Source: Myxococcota bacterium (GTDB lineage Bacteria; Myxococcota_C; UBA6777). From it: 8,056 bases of DNA. The stretch is taken from contig CAUJFU010000466.1 of assembly GCA_963169055.1 (NCBI GenBank), positions 1-8,056 of the forward strand, written 5' to 3'. Within the stretch, counting starts at the first letter, position 1, and each line of letters starts with the position of its first letter. Made by a program: the position numbers and the translations under genes. Positions 1 through 6,925 of this stretch are shown here, one piece after another. The notes under the pieces are model-generated. The model saw only the letters and a list, made by a program, of their open reading frames with translations, searched no databases and was not told where the DNA came from.

Positions 1-69
1 TTTTACGATAACACAACGGGCGGATTTCGTATAAGCAGAGAGGCTGCGAGCCTACAAGGACGTCGATTT
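1..69. other. Region beyond the 3' end of the nuclease-helicase gene; possible tail of a convergent gene
   Basis: This short stretch has no complete gene. On the plus strand one frame is open from the window edge and stops at TAA 32-34 (residues FTITQRADFV), and another is open to TAA 112-114. Either could be the end of a gene entering from the left, and the sequence alone cannot decide. A small palindrome (AGGCT-GCG-AGCCT, 41-53) sits just past the stop of the minus-strand gene. It has only five base pairs and no adjacent T-run on the minus strand, so it is at best a weak termination or pausing signal. Confidence 0.3.
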
Positions 70-3000
70 TTAGAGGATCGAGGTGCGTGCGGAGGGAAAA
101 GATTGTATGTGTAAAAAAGGCGCGAGGGCTTCGAGAAAGCGAGAAGCGCGTTGAGGCGGTGGGAAGGGAAGTGGGGGGGGGTGAGGATAGCGGGCATAAG
201 AAAGAAAGAGAAAGCGCTCGGTGCGGTGGATGGCGGTGTAAAGCAAGCGTAGGGCTTCATCGATGCGTTCAGGATAGGGGTGCATCTCTTCGGGAGGAAG
301 GGAGAGATCGTCACATCCTGCGAGAAAGACGACGGGAAATTGGAGTCCTTTGAGGGCAACGAGCGGAAGAAGTTTGATCAGGGAGGGGGCGGTGGGAAAC
401 AGGGGGGCGTGTTGTTCGAGAACAAGGCTGGTCAAAAAAGCGAGGGTGTTGCGGGCGAGTCTGGCGCGTTCGTAGAGTGCGGCGCGTTGGGTGGCGCGAC
501 GTTGCGGAGGATAGGGCCAAGGTGTTTGATCGATCTCTGAAAACAGCCGATCAAGCAGAGATATCGGCGACTCAGATGCGGGGAGGTTTGGCATCCGTAG
601 GCGAGCGAGCAGGGCGTGGCATTCTTGACGTAGGGCGGGATCTTCGTGGGCATGGAGCCAATAGGGGAGTCCGGCCTCTTCGAGAGCGTCGCGCAAGGGG
701 GCGATATAACGCGGATGATGGTAGCAGATCACGATATCTTTGAGATGGAAGGGGTTTGTGGATTCTGGATCTTTGGGATGGAAAGAGAGCGGAAGCTCTG
801 GGGCGTTGGAGTGGAAAGAGGTTGTGGGATCTTGGGGGGGATGGGCTTCGGGGTGAAGCATGAGGAGAGACTGAATCTTTTTGACGATCCCACGGGCTTC
901 TTCATCAGGGGACTCAAAGATCTGCAAAGGGATCTGCTGTTGAAGGTCGGAGGCAAGGGCTTCTGTGGGGGTGCGGTGCGGATCAGGTTGTGTTGAGATC
1001 AGAGAATGGGCGGCGTCGACCAAGAGCTTTGGGCTACGATAACTTCGCCAGAGTGTGTAGCGTTGGGCAGGGTGATGAAGTGTCGAAAAGTCTGTAGGAA
1101 ACTGGTAAAAGTGATGAAGATCGGCTCCTTCGGTCGAAGCGATGGCCTGATCGGGATCTCCTGCAACGCAAAGATCGGTGTGTTCGCTGACAAGATGGCG
1201 AAGGATCTGGCGTTGGGCGGGGTAGATATCTTGGTAGTCGTCCGCGTGAATGGAGCGAAAGCGCAAGCGAAGTTGCTGTCGAAGAGGGGTATCATGCTGA
1301 AGAAGGCGTACGCCTTCAAGCAAAAGATCATCGAGATCCAGAGAAGATTCGTTTTGCAGATGTTCTTGATAAAGAGAAAAGATCTCTCGAAATCGCGGAT
1401 TCATCTCGGGGAGAGTGTCGGCAGCTTCTTCGGGAGAAAGGGCGGCTTGTTTGGCCGTCGAGATCGCCCGCAACAACAGCGGGATCTCGTGATCGTGGAG
1501 GGAGGTGTGCTGTTGTGCGGCGATCTTTGTAAGCTGTGCCATGCGTTCAACATCGCTGACCAAACGAGGGAGGCAATCTTCCCCTGCGATCAATTCGAGG
1601 CAAAAGCGATGAAAGGTGGTGATCGTGAGGTTGTGGCGTGGGCTGATATGGCGTTGGATCTGTTCGGAGAAGCTGCGAGCGGCTTGTTCGCTGTGAACGA
1701 AGACGAGGATCTGAGAGGAATCGAGTTGGCGGGTAGCGATCAAATAAAGAATGCGATGAAGGAGCGTATAAGTCTTTCCTGTACCGGGGCCTGCGATAAT
1801 TTGAAGTGGAGAGCCCCAATGCTTGACGGCGCTGCGTTGCTCGGTGTTGAGGCGTGCGAGCAATTTTTTGGGCAGGGCGGAAAGCGTCGGCCATGCGCCC
1901 GAACGGTGGGCGGTGGGGGAAGCAGCGGGTTCGAAAGCAGAGGGCGGTGGGGCGGTGGGGCGGTGGAGTGCGGAGGCGCGGGGATCTTGGCGAAGGGCGT
2001 GGATGCGTTCTTGGATGATCTGGAGCTTTTGGAGCGTGGCGTCGGGTGAAAAAGGCGGTGGGGAGAGCTTTTGTGAGGGGATAGAGAGGGGAGGGGTCGG
2101 ATGCCATCGTAAGAGTGTTTGTTGGATGCGCTGCACGTAGTGGTTTGGGAAGCTCTGCGCATGATGGACAGGCGAAGAAGAGGGCGAAAGGGCTGTCGGG
2201 TGAGGCGTCGTGTTGTTTTGGGCCGATGCTGGGTTGGAATGGAGATCGTTTGCGTAAGTGGATGCGATGATTTCGGAAAATACGGGAAAATGATCAGATT
2301 GCGTTGTCGAGACTTCCGAAGAGATGAGCGAGTTGTGGGGGCGCAGAGCGTCGGAAGAGTGAGAAGCATCGGATCGTCGGATATCAGAAGAGGGAGAGGC
2401 ATCAGATTGTCGGATATCAGAAGAGGGAGAGGCATCAGATTGTCGGATATCAGAAGAGGGAGAGGCATCGGATCGTCGGATATCAGAAGAGGGAGAAGCA
2501 TCAGATTGTCGTAGGTCGGAGGGTGGGGGGGCGTGATTGTGTTGGAGGGCGGATGCGAAAGAGGCGGTGGGACCGGTGTTTGTGATGGGCTTCTCTGTGC
2601 GGAACGTCGGTGCGGATGTTGTGGGTGAGGCGTTGCGTGCAGCGATAGCGATGGCGATAGCCTCGGTGATATCCATTTGGCGCAAGGGAGGTGCGGGTGG
2701 GGGAGGTGGTGGGGGAGACCACGCGGTGCGTGTCGTCGGTGTGGGTGTGGGGCGCGATGGATAGGGCGATTCGGGTTCTGCGAGCGTTGGAGAGAATAAA
2801 TCAAACTGCTTGTCGTAGGTTGGGGATTCGACGGAGGTTCCGATGCGTCGACGCCAAAAGGTTGGAGAGGCCATATCGAAGAGCATCAATTGATTGGAGA
2901 GGGTCGGAACGACATCCAGATCAGGGAAGAGATCTTGTTGAGGGAGAGCTTGTTCGTTGGAGAGGAAGATACGGATCTTTCCCGGCTGTCCGTCGAATCC

Positions 3001-4215
3001 GGGTTCGCGCAAGATATCTTCTTGGCGGACACGTCGGATGGCTTCTTCAAGCAAAGGGATATCTAATTGTCGGAATTCTTCGAGGGGAACGCTGCGCAAG
3101 ATATCGATCTCGTGTCCAAGGCGGTCGAGCATCGCGATGTATCGTTTTTGAAGGCGCTTTGCGCGGGGATTGCATTGCAGGAGTTCAGCGAGGATCTGTT
3201 CGAGAGAAAGCAGCTTTTGGGAAGGAGGGCTGAAGGCGGTGGGTGGGCGTGTTGGAGAAGGCGAGCGTTGAGCTAGCTGTTCAACGCGGTGCATGACGCC
3301 GAGTGTGAGGGGTTTTTTGCAAGCAGGGCAGAGAGCATCTCTGGTGCGGCTTTCTTGGGGGGACATACTGATGCGGCAGCGTTGGTGTCCATCGAGATAG
3401 TATTTTTCTTCTTCGGGCCATGTTTCGAGGGTTCCGAGGTAGTTGCGTGGGGTGGGATGGCGTAAGACCGAAAAGAGGCCGTCATAGCTGCGTTCGGATT
3501 CTATCTCGGTGGCTGCGCGACCGATCTTGTTGGGGGAATAAGCATTGGAGCTTGCGAAAAGCGTGTAGGGATCGAGTGATTGGATGCGTCGTAGCTGGGG
3601 AGTGTCGATCATGATGCCCGACTCAAGGGCAAAGATCTGATCGTGATAAGGCCCAAAACAAGATTTCACATCGGAAAAAGCCGAACGATGGCCAAGAAGC
3701 GAAAACCAAGAGGCGAGGATATGGGCCGGGATCAGATGCGCTTGAGGGTGGGCGTCGTGAAGGATCGAAAGGAGTGTCGGGATATCGAGATGGAGCGTGG
3801 GGCGACCTTCGGCTTGGAGGTCGCCAAACCGCCCAAGCTCGGCACGGATGCGCTTTACTGCCTCAAAGTCGGGCGCAAAGATCAGATGGCGGATGCGTTG
3901 AAGATCGCCGTTGTGTAAGAAGGTTTGGGTGATCTCGGCACTTAACACAAAACGCACTTCGTGGGTGCGTGTGGAGGCCGGGCTTTGGTGGATCAGCGGT
4001 GCTTCGAGATCTTCGCGTAAACAAAACAACCCTGCTTCGGCGGGGCGCAGCTTTTCTTGGAGTTCTTGGAACCATGAGGGATGTGTAAAGTCCCCTGTTC
4101 CGAGAAGATGAATGCCTTTGTAGCGCGCCCAAAGCGCCATGTTCTCCAGATCCATGTCGCGGCTGGTCGTCTTGGTGTAGCGTGAGTGCAGGTGAAGATC
4201 AGCAAGCAGGCGCAA
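70..4215 (-). CDS. PHP-domain endonuclease Q-like protein fused to a UvrD/PcrA-type SF1 helicase
   Basis: This is a fusion protein of about 1381 residues. Residues 1-418 resemble endonuclease Q, a PHP-family enzyme that nicks DNA 5' of deaminated bases. Visible motifs are H8-L-H10, GTGD (D42), E94, H110, PAH (H165), a zinc knuckle H277-x2-C280 with C296-x2-C299, and the family segment ending GQPGKIRIF. The D-x-H metal motif expected near 224-226 reads N-A-Y. Residues about 425-780 are a Pro/Ser-rich linker with seven prolines in a row (501-507) and an 11-residue tandem repeat (about 566-625). Residues about 785-1381 are an SF1A helicase: LNTEQ (Q793), GPGTGKT (K814), DDYQD (992-996), GDPDQ (1019-1023), RSYRS (1057-1061), ALKGLQF (1287-1293) and AIHR (R1331). 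Several motifs are off consensus. The start is TTG at 4215, set by a strong Shine-Dalgarno; an upstream in-frame TTG at 4236 lies before that site. PHP-UvrD fusions are, to my recollection, known in bacteria. A DNA-repair role is inferred, and catalytic competence is uncertain. Confidence 0.9.
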   Translation of the reverse strand: MRLLADLHLHSRYTKTTSRDMDLENMALWARYKGIHLLGTGDFTHPSWFQELQEKLRPAEAGLFCLREDLEAPLIHQSPASTRTHEVRFVLSAEITQTFLHNGDLQRIRHLIFAPDFEAVKRIRAELGRFGDLQAEGRPTLHLDIPTLLSILHDAHPQAHLIPAHILASWFSLLGHRSAFSDVKSCFGPYHDQIFALESGIMIDTPQLRRIQSLDPYTLFASSNAYSPNKIGRAATEIESERSYDGLFSVLRHPTPRNYLGTLETWPEEEKYYLDGHQRCRISMSPQESRTRDALCPACKKPLTLGVMHRVEQLAQRSPSPTRPPTAFSPPSQKLLSLEQILAELLQCNPRAKRLQKRYIAMLDRLGHEIDILRSVPLEEFRQLDIPLLEEAIRRVRQEDILREPGFDGQPGKIRIFLSNEQALPQQDLFPDLDVVPTLSNQLMLFDMASPTFWRRRIGTSVESPTYDKQFDLFSPTLAEPESPYPSRPTPTPTTRTAWSPPPPPPPAPPLRQMDITEAIAIAIAARNASPTTSAPTFRTEKPITNTGPTASFASALQHNHAPPPSDLRQSDASPSSDIRRSDASPSSDIRQSDASPSSDIRQSDASPSSDIRRSDASHSSDALRPHNSLISSEVSTTQSDHFPVFSEIIASTYANDLHSNPASAQNNTTPHPTALSPSSSPVHHAQSFPNHYVQRIQQTLLRWHPTPPLSIPSQKLSPPPFSPDATLQKLQIIQERIHALRQDPRASALHRPTAPPPSAFEPAASPTAHRSGAWPTLSALPKKLLARLNTEQRSAVKHWGSPLQIIAGPGTGKTYTLLHRILYLIATRQLDSSQILVFVHSEQAARSFSEQIQRHISPRHNLTITTFHRFCLELIAGEDCLPRLVSDVERMAQLTKIAAQQHTSLHDHEIPLLLRAISTAKQAALSPEEAADTLPEMNPRFREIFSLYQEHLQNESSLDLDDLLLEGVRLLQHDTPLRQQLRLRFRSIHADDYQDIYPAQRQILRHLVSEHTDLCVAGDPDQAIASTEGADLHHFYQFPTDFSTLHHPAQRYTLWRSYRSPKLLVDAAHSLISTQPDPHRTPTEALASDLQQQIPLQIFESPDEEARGIVKKIQSLLMLHPEAHPPQDPTTSFHSNAPELPLSFHPKDPESTNPFHLKDIVICYHHPRYIAPLRDALEEAGLPYWLHAHEDPALRQECHALLARLRMPNLPASESPISLLDRLFSEIDQTPWPYPPQRRATQRAALYERARLARNTLAFLTSLVLEQHAPLFPTAPSLIKLLPLVALKGLQFPVVFLAGCDDLSLPPEEMHPYPERIDEALRLLYTAIHRTERFLFLSYARYPHPPPLPFPPPQRASRFLEALAPFLHIQSFPSARTSIL
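2366..2511 (-). repeat. 33-bp in-frame tandem repeat in the linker of the nuclease-helicase gene
   Basis: Four full 33-bp units lie at 2366-2398, 2399-2431, 2432-2464 and 2465-2497, followed by a partial unit from 2498. Units 2 and 3 are identical. Units 1 and 4 differ from each other only at the last base, and differ from 2 and 3 at positions 6 and 10. Read on the minus strand they encode the 11-residue unit SDASPSSDIRR or SDASPSSDIRQ; the R/Q alternation comes from CGA versus CAA. Diverged copies flank both ends (PSDLRQ and SHSSDALR). Every unit keeps the reading frame, and every unit contains GATATC. The near-identity points to recent expansion by slippage or unequal exchange, and copy number may vary among strains. 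Confidence 0.95.
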
Positions 4216-4221
4216 GGCTCT

Positions 4222-4229
4222 CCCTCCTT
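4222..4229 (-). promoter_or_regulatory. Shine-Dalgarno that fixes the TTG start of the nuclease-helicase
   Basis: The minus strand reads AAGGAGGG here, six bases (AGAGCC) before the TTG at 4215-4213. Starting there gives MRLLADLHLHS, which places the PHP metal histidines at residues 8 and 10, the spacing I expect for endonuclease Q proteins. The next in-frame start upstream (TTG, 4236-4234) lies ahead of this site and has no comparable ribosome binding site of its own. Confidence 0.8.
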
Positions 4230-4295
4230 GTGGCAATGAATCTGTCTGGTGGTGTTCTATCGCGATCTGGGGTGCGCAGCAAGAAAAGGGGCGTT

Positions 4296-4324
4296 TCTAT
4301 AACACGCGCTTTGTTGAGCGTCGA
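4296..4324 (-). promoter_or_regulatory. Weak sigma-70-type promoter candidate for the nuclease-helicase
   Basis: On the minus strand TCGACG (4324-4319, four of six matches to TTGACA) is followed by a 17-base spacer and TATAGA (4301-4296, four of six to TATAAT). This would start transcription about 75 bases before the TTG start. The spacing is ideal but neither hexamer is strong, and such pairs occur by chance, so it is only a candidate. Confidence 0.25.
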
Positions 4325-4458
4325 GAGTCCACGAAGCGCACAAAAGATAAACAAAAGGGATGTGGGGAAAGCCTCACAAAAACTATCCCACAAGTCATCT
4401 CAAACGAAGAATGTATGGAAAAAAACACACGAAAAAGACGATGGCGGAAGAGGCCAAG

Positions 4459-5370
4459 CTATGTGATATCTTCCGAAGCATCAAGGAGAGCGTGAAGTGC
4501 GGTGATGCGTTGGGTGTCGAGGTGGCGTTGTGTCGCTTGTTCGGTTGCGATGGGCAAGGTGGCTTGCGCAAGGAGAGTGTAGATCTGTCGGAGAGACGGG
4601 CTTTTTGGATCGGAAGGGGCGGGGAGTGTTTGGAGAGCGCGGAGGTGGGCTTCGATGGTGGCGTAATCACCGCGTGGATAAGGGCCTGTTAAGGCAAGGG
4701 GGAGTCCTTGCGTGTGGAGGTTGTGAAGGCTGGCTTGCATCAAAGGCAACAAAAGAGGCAAGGCGTCTGCGTGGTAGCCTGCGGCCTGCAAGGTCTTGGT
4801 GGCTTGCGCTGCAAGCGTCACAAGGAAGTTTGACGCGATCACGGCGGCAGCATGGTAAAGCGCACGATCAATACCATGCAAAGAAAAGACGGTCCCTCCG
4901 AGGGATTGCGCGATCTCTTGGGCGGCTTGTACGGCGGTTTCTTCTCCATCGACACCGATGTATGCGCCTGAAAACAACGTTTTTGCAACAGCGGAGGTGT
5001 GTGTGCGCGGTGTGATCGGTAAAAGCGGGTGCATCACGCCGATCGAAACGCCGCGTTCTCGCAACGGAGCAAGATCTTCGACCGCGCATCGTCCTGAACA
5101 ATGAAGCGCCACTTTCGGAAGAATCAGGGCTTCTTTTGCGAGTTGGTCTGCGAAAGAGCCGATGGCATCGTCGCTTACGGTGATCAACCAAAGCTCCGAG
5201 GGCGTCGATTGGCTGGAAAGGAAGCGAGCAGGTGAGTCGTGAGTGCGTCGCGACCACAAAGCAACTTCGTTCGATTGCGCACGCAGAGCTTCGCAAAGCG
5301 CGCTGCCCAATCGCCCCGCCCCCCAGAGAGTGATCGCGATAGGAAAAAATGTAGAACGAACGGTCTTCAT
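4459..5370 (-). CDS. Rossmann-like and DUF2520 domain-containing protein
   Basis: This protein of 303 residues has the usual length of the Rossmann-like/DUF2520 family. Residues 11-30 carry a dinucleotide-binding-like loop (LWGAGRLGSAL). The family signatures follow: LHCSGRCAVEDL (89-100), MHPLLPI (113-119), an IGVDGEE stretch (138-144), then the helical C-terminal half with LYHAAAVIASNFLV (171-184) and TGPYPRGDYATIEAHL (228-243). The fold suggests an NAD(P)-linked oxidoreductase or imine-reductase-like protein, but the family's substrate is unknown to me. The start is ATG 5370-5368, with AGAGG (5380-5376) five bases upstream on the coding strand. An upstream in-frame ATG at 5523 would add 51 residues without Rossmann character and is rejected. 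The stop is TAG at 4461-4459. The gene points toward the nuclease-helicase, 243 bases away, and away from the lipoprotein gene. Family call is firm, function is not. Confidence 0.9.
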   Translation of the reverse strand: MKTVRSTFFPIAITLWGAGRLGSALCEALRAQSNEVALWSRRTHDSPARFLSSQSTPSELWLITVSDDAIGSFADQLAKEALILPKVALHCSGRCAVEDLAPLRERGVSIGVMHPLLPITPRTHTSAVAKTLFSGAYIGVDGEETAVQAAQEIAQSLGGTVFSLHGIDRALYHAAAVIASNFLVTLAAQATKTLQAAGYHADALPLLLPLMQASLHNLHTQGLPLALTGPYPRGDYATIEAHLRALQTLPAPSDPKSPSLRQIYTLLAQATLPIATEQATQRHLDTQRITALHALLDASEDIT

Positions 5371-5680
5371 CAGCACCTCTTTCGGATGAAAGGATATCGG
5401 GCGGGCTTGTCTCAGTCTTTGACTTGCGGCCTTGCACAAGCTAGATAACAAAGGCAGGTCGAATGCGAAAAGGATCGGCGGAGGCTGGTGTGTGGAGAAA
5501 AAGATCGAAACAGGCCGATACATCCGTTGATTTGGATGGCTTCACAACGGGCCGTTGCAGGGATGTTGTGATGGCTATCCAAAAGAATCTGTTGGAAAGT
5601 GGCGCATTAAGATCGCAAGGTTGTGGATGAGGTGTTTTTGAAAAGGGCCGTCGGAACGGTCGGATCGTTGGGAGGAATGG
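5371..5680. other. Divergent intergenic region (310 bases) with inverted repeats
   Basis: This lies between the divergent starts of the DUF2520 gene and the cysteine-rich protein gene, so it should hold promoters for both. I see no convincing small gene. On the plus strand TTGACT (5419-5424) with a 17-base spacer and TAGATA (5442-5447) is a partial sigma-70 match, but it would leave a leader of about 230 bases. On the minus strand I found no good promoter. The only clear structure is the inverted repeat at 5532-5582 described separately. The plus-strand gene has a good ribosome binding site, GGAGG at 5671-5675, five bases before ATG 5681. A second ATG at 5677 is out of frame. Confidence 0.5.
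5532..5582. repeat. Imperfect inverted repeat with nested 13-bp palindrome
   Basis: The outer arms pair TTGGAT (5532-5537) with ATCCAA (5577-5582) and TCACAAC (5542-5548) with GTTGTGA (5565-5571), with a small mismatched interior between the two blocks. Nested on the left side is CAACGG-G-CCGTTG (5545-5557), a perfect six-base-arm palindrome around one central base. The palindrome overlaps the outer stem at CAAC, so in RNA the two folds would compete. As DNA, the palindrome is the size of a dimeric repressor operator. The role is not known; it sits about 125 bases upstream of the cysteine-rich gene and 175 upstream of the DUF2520 gene. Confidence 0.6.
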
Positions 5681-6913
5681 ATGCAAAGAAAAGGATCGAC
5701 AGGTTTGGGTTGGTTGATCGGGAATGTGTGTTTGTGTTTTTGGGTCTTGTCGTATGCGGTGGGGTGTCCAGAAGAAAAAAAGAAAGATGAATGTCTGATC
5801 TCATCGGATTGCAAAGGCGACGATACCTTCTGTAAAGCTGGAAAGTGCGTTCCTTTGGGCGATGTGGGGGCAGCTTGTACGGGTGACACGGATTGCTTGT
5901 TGCGTTCCAAACAAAGCAATCGGGCTTTGAATTGCCAAGCAGGCAAATGCACCGAAAAGTGCGAGACAAACTTCGATTGCAACGCGGCAACGCAGATCTG
6001 CGATCGTTCGATAGGCAAGTGCATCGCCAAAGATCCCGATGCTGGGGAGATCAACACCGAGCAAGCTCCCGGCGTAAAAGAAGGCGAAGATTGCACCGCA
6101 CCTACCGCACGTTGCGAACAAGGGCTTTCCTGCATCCAGCAAGCCGAGGGAAAGAATCGCAAGAAGATCTGTTGGAAGCCTTGCGCGAAAAACTCGGAAT
6201 GTGCAGCGGGTAAGGTCTGTGCAGCGGGCCACTGTGTTCCTTCGGCGGAGACTTGTTCGTTCAATAGCGGCGGAACTTTGGATGATCCCTGTTGGCCCGG
6301 CCTTGATTGCCGCCGTGAAGCGGTTGTCGAAGGCACTTGTTATCTGCCTTGCAGCCAAGACACGGACTGCCCAACAGGCGTTTCTTGTACCGAAGTCGAA
6401 CCCAACAAAAAATACTGCAAGGCCAAAGGCAAGTTGGCTGGACCCAATGAAGCCTGCGGAAAGATCAACAACGAAAATGTCGGTTGTGTCGATGGATACG
6501 GATGTATCCCCAAAAGCGCCGGCAGCAGCGACAGCGTCTGCACCAAAAAATGCACGCAAGCCAGCGATTGCCAAGATCCCCGTTTTTGCAGCGGTGGGTT
6601 CTGTGTGCTTGGAAATGTCGGAGAGGCCAAAGAAGGGGCCTCCTGCAAAAATGCGGCAGGTGCAACAAAACAAGAGATCTGTGCAGCGGGCTTGTACTGT
6701 TTGCTCTTTCAAGGAAAAGATCTCGGCTTGTGTTACAAAGAGTGCCGTGCCGATCCTGCCGTCTGTACGGCCCCCACGCAATGCGTCACTCTCGCAAGCG
6801 CCAACACCAATGTCTGCCTCAAAACCTGCACGCAAGCCAGCGATTGCACCGCTCCCACTAGCGCTTGCGCTTCGGTCGCCCAAGGTGGCCCCACCTACTG
6901 CCTCCATCCTTAA
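5681..6913 (+). CDS. Cysteine-rich putative lipoprotein with repeated four-cysteine modules
   Basis: This 410-residue protein begins with a short basic segment (MQRK) and a hydrophobic stretch, ending in AVGC with Cys29 as the likely lipid-modified residue. That gives it a plausible type II signal peptide and an envelope or surface location. After Cys29 I count 48 cysteines in twelve groups of four, in patterns such as C-x(n)-DC-x(n)-C-x(n)-C with SDC, TDC or FDC at the second position. An even count in an exported protein suggests full disulfide pairing. Myxobacterial and related proteins with this look are often annotated as Dickkopf N-terminal-like cysteine-rich, a resemblance of spacing rather than proven homology. 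Two modules share CTQASDC, and the DNA for it is an exact 21-bp direct repeat (6551-6571 and 6827-6847), a sign of module duplication. The start is ATG 5681 with GGAGG five bases upstream; the stop is TAA 6911-6913. Function unknown: possibly adhesion, ligand binding or a structural surface role. Confidence 0.85.
   Translation: MQRKGSTGLGWLIGNVCLCFWVLSYAVGCPEEKKKDECLISSDCKGDDTFCKAGKCVPLGDVGAACTGDTDCLLRSKQSNRALNCQAGKCTEKCETNFDCNAATQICDRSIGKCIAKDPDAGEINTEQAPGVKEGEDCTAPTARCEQGLSCIQQAEGKNRKKICWKPCAKNSECAAGKVCAAGHCVPSAETCSFNSGGTLDDPCWPGLDCRREAVVEGTCYLPCSQDTDCPTGVSCTEVEPNKKYCKAKGKLAGPNEACGKINNENVGCVDGYGCIPKSAGSSDSVCTKKCTQASDCQDPRFCSGGFCVLGNVGEAKEGASCKNAAGATKQEICAAGLYCLLFQGKDLGLCYKECRADPAVCTAPTQCVTLASANTNVCLKTCTQASDCTAPTSACASVAQGGPTYCLHP
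6551..6847 (+). repeat. Pair of exact 21-bp direct repeats within the cysteine-rich gene
   Basis: The same 21 bases occur at 6551-6571 and 6827-6847, both encoding CTQASDC in the same frame. The flanking bases differ on both sides. A shorter shared block, TCTGTGCAGCGGGC, also occurs in two other modules (near 6216 and 6679). These are remnants of module duplication within the gene. Confidence 0.85.
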
Positions 6914-6925
6914 TCTTCTTTGCAT

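Larger units (their letters stand above)
4216..4458. other. Intergenic region between two minus-strand genes
   Basis: These 243 bases separate the DUF2520 gene from the nuclease-helicase gene. No convincing open frame lies here. The minus strand carries an imperfect hairpin (TGTGGG at 4361-4366 against CCCACA at 4387-4392, or a tighter GTGAGG/CCCCAC stem inside it), followed by the T-rich stretch TCCCTTTTGTTT. This could be a weak terminator for the DUF2520 gene, but it lacks a clean U-tract. A weak promoter candidate for the downstream gene lies after it. Confidence 0.4.

Noticed and set aside
41-53. Rho-independent terminator after the nuclease-helicase gene
   Set aside because: The stem has only five base pairs and is followed by CTCTGCTTATACG on the minus strand, with no T-run.
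1006-2049. Open frame of 347 codons on the plus strand
   Set aside because: It lies wholly opposite the nuclease-helicase coding strand, whose C-rich composition depletes stops on the other strand. Its translation has no recognisable domain, while the minus frame carries helicase motifs throughout.
2366-2511. CRISPR-like array
   Set aside because: The units are directly adjacent with no unique spacers and sit in frame inside a coding sequence; this is a protein tandem repeat.
1740-2804. Second long minus-strand frame (354 codons) through the linker
   Set aside because: It is a frame-shifted reading of the same low-complexity linker, rich in Arg, His, Pro and Ser, and the real frame continues without interruption through both domains.
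5371-5523. Longer N-terminus for the DUF2520 protein starting at 5523
   Set aside because: The extra 51 residues lack family similarity, and ATG 5370 has a properly spaced Shine-Dalgarno and places the Rossmann loop near the N-terminus as expected.
5600-5616. Sigma-54-type promoter (TGGCGC followed by CGC)
   Set aside because: The GG and GC elements are two bases too far apart and the second half lacks TTGC.
5801-6925. Minus-strand frame of 374 codons opposite the cysteine-rich gene, and another at 5575-6336
   Set aside because: The plus frame has a signal peptide, a lipobox, a ribosome binding site and regular cysteine modules. The opposite frames have none of these.
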